From an uncultured Campylobacter sp. (GTDB lineage: Bacteria; Campylobacterota; Campylobacteria; Campylobacterales; Campylobacteraceae): DNA of 8,006 nt. Under the pieces are notes generated by a model. That model was given only the letters and a program-made list of their open reading frames with translations, did no database searches and was not told the origin of the DNA. The position numbers and the translations under genes were made by a program. Position 1 is the stretch's first letter. Every line of letters begins with the position of its first letter. The stretch spans positions 1-8,006 of the forward strand of contig CAKVDW010000031.1 in the NCBI GenBank assembly GCA_934728065.1, given 5' to 3'. Positions 1-5,790 of this stretch are shown one piece after another.

Positions 1-87
1 CAAGAAGCTAAGCACATCGTGGGTGATGATACTACGCCTTACTGGCAGGGGGAAAGTAGCTCGTTGCGGACTTTGTTAATCTTTTAA
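1..87 (+). CDS. 3' end of an unrecognised protein (partial)
   Basis: An open frame enters from the left edge and stops at TAA 85-87, giving 28 residues. It contains the stretch GDDTTPYWQGESSS and has an ordinary mix of residues, unlike the T/G-rich DNA that follows. A second frame is also open to position 79, so the frame choice rests on composition only. I do not recognise the family and there is too little sequence to assign a function. No terminator hairpin is visible directly after the stop. Confidence 0.35.
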   Translation, partial: QEAKHIVGDDTTPYWQGESSSLRTLLIF

Positions 88-590
88 TTACCTTATTTAA
101 AATTCATATACTTCGTTTTTAAACCATCCAATTCATCTCAACTTTTATCATCTATTTTTTGGTTTGTTTGGGTTTTTTGTTTGTTTGTGATGTTGCGTCT
201 TTTACTTGTGGCTTGGTTTTTGAGTTGTTTGAGTTATTGAGTTGTTTGCTTCTCGCGTCTTAACAGCTTGTTGTTTGCCTTTGCTTGTCGGTTTGTTTCT
301 TTGTTTGAGTTTCTGTCTGCTTGATTAACTGAGTCTTAAAGCTTTTTTCATTCTCTTTTCTTGTTTGTCTGAGTTTTAAAGTTTTGCTAATTTAGCAAAA
401 TGCAATTTCACAAAATTGTCAAAATCAAATTTGGTTTTAGCAAAATCGCAAAGCCAAATTAAAATTCCAAAGCAACGCCTTGACATTTGCGCCTTTGTTG
501 CCACAAAAGTGCTAGTGGATATTTTTTTACAATCACAAGGCAGATTGATTGCCAAAGCGAAGTGTTTGTTGTGAGTTTTGAAAGCTTGGC
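88..590. other. Non-coding, T/G-rich low-complexity intergenic stretch
   Basis: No convincing gene is seen on either strand. About 150-380 is dominated by TTTG/TTGT tetramers, which read as CAAA-rich on the minus strand, with several in-frame stops. Read on the minus strand the translations are K/Q/T/N-rich and broken, which fits low complexity better than a gene. From about 380 to 590 the composition becomes more normal but still lacks a supported start or ribosome-binding site. The stretch separates two convergent genes: the partial + strand gene at the left edge and the minus-strand TonB receptor. Confidence 0.5.
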
Positions 591-623
591 AAAAGGCAGC
601 AAATTTGTTTTAAGCCGCCTTTT
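591..623 (-). terminator. Possible weak intrinsic terminator for the TonB receptor gene
   Basis: On the minus strand AAAAGGCGGC (623-614) can pair with GCTGCCTTTT (600-591) around a 13-nt loop, allowing one G-U pair. This makes a 10-bp stem about 100 nt past the receptor stop codon. The U residues are part of the stem and there is no free U tract beyond it, so termination efficiency is doubtful. Other hairpin functions or chance are possible. Confidence 0.3.
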
Positions 624-721
624 ACTTGCGCGTGTTCAAAGCGCAAAATTACTAAAAGCGCAGTTTGCAACAGCGATGAGTCAAGACAAACCGCTCAAAG
701 CACAACAACGCACGCTTGTGT

Positions 722-2116
722 TTAAAACCTCATCTCGATATCTACATAAAAATTTCTACCACGCCCCACTTGGCTAGTTGTTGTAAGACTTCCGGCGTTG
801 ATATATTGTTTGTCAAAAATGTTATTCACGCCCAGCGTAATGTCCGCTCCGCTTAAAAATTTCGCCTTTCCTTTTGGGATTTTGTAGCTGGTTTTAAAAT
901 CCGCCAAAGTAAAGCTTTTATCGACATAATAATATGTCTTGCCTCCTGACACATAGGTAGATGGGTTTGAGTGCGGTTTGAAGTAATGGTTTAAATGAAA
1001 GGCTAAGTCCAAATTTGCTATCGGCGTCCAACCAAGTTGTAGTTGGAGCTTTTGGGCGTGCCTACTTAAATCCTCTTTGGTTTTTTTATCATATACTTTA
1101 AGCCTCTCAAAACTTGTGCTAATTCTGTAATCTTTGATTTGATAATTTGCGCTTAATTCATAGCCGTGCCTGACGGCGTTATCCACATTTTGATATTGTC
1201 CATACTGACGAGGGCTCAAATTGCCAGAGGCTGGCGGCGTGCCCATTTCTGGCAAGGCTTTTAACGCTATCATATCGTTGATATTTCCGTAAAAATATAT
1301 GCCTTTAAAGCTTAGAGCGTCATCTGCTATGAGATTTTCTTTGGCGTAGCTTAAACCTACTTCATATTCCTTAGCGGTTTCGGCTTTTAGATTTGGATTT
1401 GCAATGTAGTAATACGCCTGATTCACATAGCCTGCCTGAGAGGTTTCGTGCGGAGTTGGGGCGCGGAAACTTTGAGCGTAGCCGCCAAGCAAGGTTACGC
1501 TGTCGAAAAATGTATATGCCAAAGCTACACGCGGGCTAAACTTTGAGGCTTGGAATTTGTAAGATCCTGACTTTTTTATCTGCCTGTCATATCGGTCAAA
1601 CCGCCCGCCAAGCGTAACTTCTAAGTTGTTTAAAGTTATCACATCTTGGATGTAAAGAGCTAAATTGTTGTATTCATTTGGATGGCTTGCAAAATTAGTA
1701 GCCGTGGTGTCCTTCCACTCTCTAACCCACAACGCATCCTGTTTTCTGTTTTCGTATTCAACTCCGCCTACAAACAAATGGATTAAAAATTCTGTTTCAA
1801 AATACAAATTCGTTTGAGCCGTAACGCCATATCTATCTTCTTTATTTACATATTGAGCCTGTCTATTGCCTACTGATTGCGTGGCAATCCAGTCCCAACC
1901 TCTGTCGTATTTGGCGGTTGATTTGTAAGCACGAATGTTAAAATCCATTCCGTCATTTAGCGGATTGTAGTTGTAGTTTAATGCATAATCTTGCTGTTTT
2001 AACTTGCCTTTTACAAACAAATTTTCAGCATTATTATTCAGCGTTTGCCATAGCGTATTAAGCTTTTCATCATAACTAAAAGCACTAAGCTCTAATCTGT
2101 GAGAATCCGCAAATGC
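722..2116 (-). pseudogene. Beta-barrel part of a TonB-dependent receptor (haem/haemoglobin type), out of frame here
   Basis: This frame carries the 22-strand barrel region of the receptor whose N-terminus lies at 2117-2862. It is separated from its start by the G9 tract and is not translated in the present state. In the restored 713-residue protein it would supply residues 250-713, beginning AFADSHRLELSAFSYDEKL. Diagnostic features are FRAP (about 466-469), a His three residues later (about 472) and NPNL (about 489-492). This FRAP/His/NPNL arrangement is known from haem and haemoglobin receptors such as HemR, ShuA and HmbR. The C-terminus NNIFDKQYINAG...EMRF ends in the terminal Phe typical of outer-membrane barrels. 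The frame is otherwise intact over 464 codons, so this is a switched-off gene, not a decaying one. A TTG at 2020 gives an open frame but has no ribosome-binding site or signal peptide. Siderophore specificity cannot be excluded. Confidence 0.85.
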
Positions 2117-2862
2117 CCCCCCCCTTTAAAAAACAAAGTGGTAATTTTTTCATCATTATAACCATAAGGAATTTTTGGATTTGCTTCGTATGGACCGCCA
2201 TCTGCTAGCTTTATGTCGCCGTGCCAAGCCTTTTTAACATACACCAAAGCGTCCAAAGGTATTTTAGAAGGCTCGCTAGCTGCTGTGTTGTCATCACTTC
2301 TACCATAGACGCCGAGTCTAACAGAGTGCATATTATTTGACTCTACGCGTCCGCCAAGCATTGCACCAAATCTCTCACCATCTTCTAAATAATCGTGAGC
2401 ATTTTTCGTCTGCATACTTACTATGCCTCCTATCGCCCCAGAGCCATATAGAATCGAGCTTGCTCCCTTGACTACCTCCACGCGTTTGAGTATATCGCTA
2501 TCTGTGCGAAAGCTTGATATCATCCCTGAATACAACCCCGGCGAGCGTCTTACCCCGTCTTGCATAATTATCACTCGTTCATCGTTAAACCCGCGAATTT
2601 GAAACCTTCTTCCCACTTCGCGTCCAAAATCATTCCCGCCATCAACTCCCGGCACATTTTGCATCGCCTCTATGATGTTTGGACGGGCTTTTAACTCGCC
2701 GCTCTTTAAAACTCCCACGCTACCAGCATACTTTAAGCTGTCTTGCTCGCTTTTTGTCGCTTCGATTATAACCTCGCCAAGAAGTGATGCTTTTTGCTGC
2801 GTTGTGTTATTTGCATTTGCCATAGTCGCAACCAGCGCCAAACTTAAACACATTTTCCTCAT
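2092..2862 (-). CDS. TonB-dependent receptor, N-terminal signal peptide and plug (phase-variable gene, OFF)
   Basis: The product in this state is a 256-residue truncated protein. With one more G (or two fewer) in the tract at 2116-2124 the frame continues to 722 and gives a 713-residue outer-membrane receptor, a normal family length. The start is ATG at 2862, behind AAGGGAGG (2868-2875, 5-nt spacing); a TTG at 2898 is in frame but would put 12 residues before the signal peptide. Residues 1-17 (MRKMCLSLALVATMANA) are a signal peptide. A TonB-box-like GEVIIEA is at 29-35. The plug runs about 38-152 and includes RRFQIRGFNDERVIIMQDG (85-103) and VEVVKGASSILYGSGAIGG (128-146), both hallmarks of the family. 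After the tract the wrong frame adds HLRILTD and stops. The plug alone cannot form a receptor. The role is energised uptake, probably of haem judging by the barrel motifs, with likely Fur control from the upstream palindrome. Confidence 0.88.
   Translation of the reverse strand: MRKMCLSLALVATMANANNTTQQKASLLGEVIIEATKSEQDSLKYAGSVGVLKSGELKARPNIIEAMQNVPGVDGGNDFGREVGRRFQIRGFNDERVIIMQDGVRRSPGLYSGMISSFRTDSDILKRVEVVKGASSILYGSGAIGGIVSMQTKNAHDYLEDGERFGAMLGGRVESNNMHSVRLGVYGRSDDNTAASEPSKIPLDALVYVKKAWHGDIKLADGGPYEANPKIPYGYNDEKITTLFFKGGGHLRILTD
2116..2124 (-). repeat. G9 contingency tract (phase-variation switch)
   Basis: Nine consecutive C on the + strand are nine G in the sense of the receptor gene, read as TTTAAA-G9-CATTTG. 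Nine G gives KGGGH and an early TAG at 2092-2094. Eight G leads to another frame that also stops soon (TAG after about 10 codons). Seven or ten G joins the plug frame to the barrel frame as KGG(G)AFADSHR. Slipped-strand mispairing at such poly-G tracts is an established switch in Helicobacter and Campylobacter surface genes. Confidence 0.85.
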
Positions 2863-2867
2863 ACCTG

Positions 2868-2875
2868 CCTCCCTT
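2868..2875 (-). promoter_or_regulatory. Ribosome-binding site deciding the receptor start
   Basis: AAGGGAGG on the minus strand lies 5 nt before ATG 2862. It supports this ATG over the in-frame TTG at 2898, which lies upstream of the site and has none of its own. Confidence 0.75.
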
Positions 2876-2889
2876 GAAATGAAAAGTGA

Positions 2890-2929
2890 ATTATACAATA
2901 AATAATCTTAAATAATTTTTAAAATTATT
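2890..2929 (-). promoter_or_regulatory. Receptor promoter with candidate Fur operator
   Basis: TATAAT on the minus strand at 2895-2890 is a perfect -10 box, placing the transcript start about 20 nt before the receptor ATG. Just upstream, where the -35 would be, is the perfect 19-bp palindrome AATAATTTTTAAAATTATT (2911-2929; 9-bp arms around one T), flanked by TGAGAATAA-like sequence. Its length, position and A/T composition resemble Fur boxes, and an iron/haem receptor is a classic Fur target. Bases are so A/T-rich here that chance palindromes are common, so the operator call is an inference. Confidence 0.5.
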
Positions 2930-2962
2930 CTCAAATTAAGCTTGGAATATAGATATTTTAGT

Positions 2963-3003
2963 TATAATTTTCATTTTTTAATAATAAAAATTTTGGCTAT
3001 AAT
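2963..3003 (+). promoter_or_regulatory. Candidate + strand promoters (two TATAAT boxes)
   Basis: TATAAT occurs at 2963-2968 and again at 2998-3003 (GGCTATAATTCA) on the + strand. Both face the membrane protein gene at 3187. Campylobacterota housekeeping promoters often have a good -10 and only T-rich upstream periodicity, which fits the T-rich sequence before each box. The second box would start a transcript near 3010, giving a leader of about 175 nt that contains the hairpin at 3030-3058. Confidence 0.4.
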
Positions 3004-3029
3004 TCAATCAGTCAATTTTTAAGAGTTGC

Positions 3030-3058
3030 TTTCAAAGAGCCTTAAAAGCTCTTTGAAA
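3030..3058. repeat. 11-bp perfect inverted repeat (hairpin)
   Basis: TTTCAAAGAGC (3030-3040) and GCTCTTTGAAA (3048-3058) are perfect complements around a 7-nt loop CTTAAAA. It is the strongest stem in the intergenic region between the divergent receptor and membrane-protein genes. Neither strand has a good U run after the stem, so it is not a clear terminator. It could be a leader element, part of a small RNA, or a protein-binding site. A weaker 6-bp stem with an AAC loop follows at 3098-3112. Confidence 0.5.
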
Positions 3059-3186
3059 AGCGAGATAATTAATCATACCTTTACTCCCTTTCTCAACCGA
3101 CCCAACGGGTTGCGAGCAAAGCGAAGCAAAAATAAGCTAATCATTAACACTTAAACAAGAATAATTATAACAATCTTTCGCTTAAA

Positions 3187-3825
3187 ATGTGCTTAATTAT
3201 TTATATTTGTGGCTTTATAGATGATGAAAATTTAACTATAAAACAGATTTCAAACTTTACAAATTATTTTGTGAATGCAAAAGATTTTTTTGCGGATAAG
3301 CCTTGTTTGTTATTGGTTGCTATTTCAGCATTGCTAGCTTGCTGTGTATTTTATATTCTATTTATTTGTTTAAAAAATTATAAAGACATTTGGAAAGTTA
3401 TTAAACAAATATTTTCAAAATCTTTGTTGATAGACACTCGAAATCTAATTTATTGTTCTCTACTTGTGTTATTTATATCAACTGCCTTGATTATTCTTAT
3501 TCCAAACGATACAAATCTTATCTTTATATTTTCAAATAGCATATGTTTTTTATTATTCTTATTTTTATATGTATGGTTGGTTTCATTACATAATATAATT
3601 TTGAGATATTTTTTTATCATTTGCGCCTATTTGATTACTTTAGCAATTATTGGATTTAACAAAATAGCCTTATTAAATCCTTTCATAGGAAAACTCGTAA
3701 GTGATAAGGTTAAAGTTGAAGAACCTTTATTTGTTTTAATAACCTTTGCCTATACCATACTTATGGCATTAGTTCTTTTCTCTCTCCAAAAAACCGCACG
3801 CAAAAATTCAATAATACCAAGTTAA
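3187..3825 (+). CDS. Hypothetical inner-membrane protein with five predicted helices
   Basis: The 212-residue product is unrecognised. Hydrophobic segments at about 40-62, 87-106, 111-133, 138-158 and 181-200 predict five membrane helices, with a soluble N-terminal stretch of about 38 residues and a basic C-terminal tail (QKTARKNS). A charged segment KNYKDIWKVIKQIFSK (63-78) lies between helices 1 and 2. No signature motif is visible. The start ATG 3187 is the first in frame after a TAA at 3145, but it lacks a clear ribosome-binding site; a TATAAC about 20 nt before it could give a near-leaderless transcript. Base composition is much more A/T-rich than the receptor gene, in keeping with acquired DNA. 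A 52-codon gene follows after 11 nt, probably in the same transcript. Confidence 0.6.
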   Translation: MCLIIYICGFIDDENLTIKQISNFTNYFVNAKDFFADKPCLLLVAISALLACCVFYILFICLKNYKDIWKVIKQIFSKSLLIDTRNLIYCSLLVLFISTALIILIPNDTNLIFIFSNSICFLLFLFLYVWLVSLHNIILRYFFIICAYLITLAIIGFNKIALLNPFIGKLVSDKVKVEEPLFVLITFAYTILMALVLFSLQKTARKNSIIPS

Positions 3826-3836
3826 AAAGGAAAATA

Positions 3837-3995
3837 ATGTTAGATTATATGATTTACACGAGCGTTAAATTAAAACAAGTTGCGCCAAAAGTCTTTTTTC
3901 GCGTTATCAGCGACTTTGTATCAAGTAAAAATATGCAAATAAAGGATATTGTGGATAAAGCTACAAAAATGAAAAGCGATAGAGTAAGTGAGTAA
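3837..3995 (+). CDS. Small hypothetical protein, 52 residues
   Basis: The ORF starts at ATG 3837, 11 nt after the stop of the membrane-protein gene, and is preceded by AAAAAGG at a suitable distance. The product MLDYMIYTSVKLKQVAP... is basic, without a signal peptide or clear membrane segment, and ends KMKSDRVSE. The spacing suggests translation from the same mRNA as the upstream gene. An adjacent frame just after the stop reads RFAKLFAQQIKRLEILSKRH and then ends, so the gene may have been longer before a frameshift near 3990. No family is recognised. Confidence 0.45.
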   Translation: MLDYMIYTSVKLKQVAPKVFFRVISDFVSSKNMQIKDIVDKATKMKSDRVSE

Positions 3996-4352
3996 GATTT
4001 GCTAAATTATTTGCACAACAAATAAAAAGGCTAGAAATTTTATCAAAAAGACACTAGATAATGAACTATATAAAAGAATATCACCCACTTTATTATGTAA
4101 ATTTCAAGGTTTAGTTTCCTTTGTTGGATTTATTTCTTTATCTATTTAATGCTCATATTACTACCCTTAAGAGAGATTTTATGGCAAAAGCATTATATTT
4201 AATTTTTACTTGTTTTATTTTAAATTTTTATTTTAAGATAATAAATTTAAATGCTTGCATAAGCTTTTTGTTTAAGACTTAAATTTAACTTTGTTGTTTT
4301 ATTATAAAATTTGATTGATTGTATAAAATTATGCTTAAATCTAAGCCTTTAT
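3996..4352. other. AT-rich stretch without a supported gene
   Basis: Stops are dense in all frames. The only start with a purine-rich site in front is ATG 4181 (AAGAGAG upstream), encoding a 33-residue hydrophobic peptide MAKALYLIFTCFILN... to TAA 4280-4282. It resembles an isolated signal peptide or a decayed gene start and I do not call it a gene. An 11-bp inverted repeat, AAGACTTAAAT (4274-4284) and ATTTAAGTCTT (4351-4361), spans the end of this stretch. Confidence 0.4.
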
Positions 4353-4511
4353 TTAAGTCTTTACACTCCGCATATAGCCTTGATGAATTTTTAGCTTTTC
4401 TGGGCGGTTTAGGTATATTTGATTATAAATAGAATCAAATTTTTCGTATTTTGCTCTAAATGCTTCTAAACCTTATATCTCAATCTGGATAAAATATGTG
4501 CGAAAAATCAT
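4353..4511 (-). pseudogene. Short gene broken by one in-frame TAA, unknown function
   Basis: On the minus strand AAGGAG (4523-4518) stands 6 nt before ATG 4511. The frame reads MIFRTYFIQIEI, then TAA, then 39 further codons beginning GLEAFRAKYEKFDSIYNQIY and ending HQGYMRSVKT before the final TAA at 4355-4353. The second part has a protein-like composition (mixed charged, aromatic and aliphatic residues) despite the low GC content. A single CAA-to-TAA change would explain the break, restoring FIQIEIQGLEAF. A TATAAT lies just upstream of the ribosome-binding site. The alternative is that only a 12-residue peptide is made. I do not recognise the family. Confidence 0.4.
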
Positions 4512-4566
4512 TTGATGCTCCTTATTATATTTTTTAAGTTAAACATTAACACCCAAATAAAATTTA

Positions 4567-4801
4567 TCATAATTGCTGGATAACATTATGTGTAAAATAA
4601 GCAGTGTATTCGTCTGCAAAACACCTTTTTCTTTTGTGCTAATACACAAACTCTCAAATTGTAATTACGCGAATTTGATTCATTTGCCCTTTGATTTATA
4701 TTGTTTATGTGAGTGCTAAAAGTATCTTGGGATTGGGTAAGTTCTGGTTTGATTTCAAAGGTGGAGTAAGTTTTGTTTGACTTGGAGACTGTAAAATCTA
4801 C
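4567..4801 (-). pseudogene. Frameshifted coding remnant after the SH3b gene
   Basis: Directly after the stop of the SH3b gene a different minus-strand frame stays open for 71 codons (4801-4586), beginning VDFTVSKSNKTYSTFEIKPE and with no plausible start. Near an A/G run (about 4626-4637) the protein-like signal moves to another frame, reading FADEYTAYFTHNVIQQL before TGA at 4569-4567. Two protein-like pieces in different frames without starts suggest the decayed 3' part of a former gene, or a former C-terminal continuation of the SH3b gene lost by an indel near 4800. The family is not recognised. Confidence 0.35.
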
Positions 4802-5787
4802 TCATTATATTCAAATCCCACTTGAGAGCTATGAATTACGCCATAGATTGCTTTGCTTGTATCTTTTGCATTTGGTGGGAGATAGGCTATTTTATACCAT
4901 TTTGAGTGAGTGGAATCTTTGCCTAGATATATGATTATACCTTTATTTTTGCTAGATTCTATCACATTACAAGTTTCTGCATAATCAGAGTTGAATTTCT
5001 TTTTATATTGCACGATTTCATTTTTTTGTATTGTGTATAAAATCTTGCCATTTGATGATTCGCGCAAGTTTATGTAAGAATCTTTGGTAGCATAAGTTAA
5101 AATAGTCTCTCCATTCACACCCAAATCATATAATTCTAATCTATTAGGATGCTTAATAAATATTTGTCCTATGGTTTGTAAGTTTTGTATTTCTCCAAAA
5201 AACTCCCACTCATCACCATCGCCTGTGGTAATATTTAAGCTCTTTAGTCTCGCACTCACACGCACACCGATGATAGATAAAGGATTTTTAATAGCCAAAT
5301 CGTAAAGTTCTTTCGGTAGTTGATGTTTTTTTATGCTCATATACGCACTATTGGGGAAAATATCTGTGTTGCTTGGATAAGGTTTATTTTTGGGAATGAG
5401 ATTTTGCGCATAATAAGGCTCATCGAAAAACAAAATCCATTCTTGATAAAATCCGCTATAATCCGCACTCATAGCATATTGCAAAACACCCATAATCTCT
5501 AAATCTCCCTCAAAGCGATGATATGTATTTGCGCCATTTTTTTGACTTTCTAAAAAATCTTTTGTGTTTTTTGTTAATACAAGCGGTTTTAGCCCTTTGG
5601 GCAATGTGGGACTTTGTCGCAAGTCGTTAAAAAACAATCTTTCACCGTTTATTTGCGTGGTATTTGGGCTATAAAGCAAAGGTTTAGATTCTACTTCCTC
5701 TTGTGAAGTTACTATAAAGGCATTGCTTGGCACAAGGCATAGTAGGCATAAGATTAAAAGTTTTAAGATTTGGCGCAAAAAGTTCAA
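4798..5787 (-). CDS. Periplasmic SH3b-domain protein of the T6SS cargo operon
   Basis: The 329-residue product starts with a signal peptide (1-23, hydrophobic core LKLLILCLLCLVP, likely cleavage after SNA) and so should act in the periplasm. The C-terminal part, about 235-326, looks like a bacterial SH3 domain: YINLRESSNGKILYTIQKNE (238-257), WYKIAYL (297-303) and YGVIHSSQVGFE (315-326) give the usual NLR, WYKV and G-W/I-V order. The middle (about 85-215) is unrecognised and rich in aromatics (WILFFDEPYYAQN). The start is TTG 5787, chosen because AAGGAG lies 6 nt before it and the signal peptide begins there. It follows the PAAR-like gene with only 3 nt between stop and start, so the two are co-translated. 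SH3b domains often bind peptidoglycan; by context this could be an immunity or accessory protein for a cell-wall-targeting effector, which is inference. Confidence 0.75.
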   Translation of the reverse strand: MNFLRQILKLLILCLLCLVPSNAFIVTSQEEVESKPLLYSPNTTQINGERLFFNDLRQSPTLPKGLKPLVLTKNTKDFLESQKNGANTYHRFEGDLEIMGVLQYAMSADYSGFYQEWILFFDEPYYAQNLIPKNKPYPSNTDIFPNSAYMSIKKHQLPKELYDLAIKNPLSIIGVRVSARLKSLNITTGDGDEWEFFGEIQNLQTIGQIFIKHPNRLELYDLGVNGETILTYATKDSYINLRESSNGKILYTIQKNEIVQYKKKFNSDYAETCNVIESSKNKGIIIYLGKDSTHSKWYKIAYLPPNAKDTSKAIYGVIHSSQVGFEYNE

Positions 5788-5790
5788 TTA

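Noticed and set aside
487..777. 96-residue + strand open frame across the 3' end of the TonB receptor gene
   Set aside because: It starts at TTG without a ribosome-binding site, overlaps the end of the receptor gene antisense, and shows no domain.
2672..2905. 77-residue + strand open frame opposite the receptor plug
   Set aside because: It is antisense to conserved plug-domain sequence and has no independent signals.
4181..4282. 33-residue hydrophobic ORF behind AAGAGAG
   Set aside because: Too short and too A/T-driven to call; kept only as a note in the intergenic description.
4331..4432. 33-residue + strand open frame MLKSKPLFKSLHSAYS...
   Set aside because: No ribosome-binding site; the opposite strand has a better-supported start and protein-like frame.
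5320..5502. 60-residue + strand open frame inside the SH3b gene
   Set aside because: It is antisense to a well-supported gene with signal peptide and SH3b domain.
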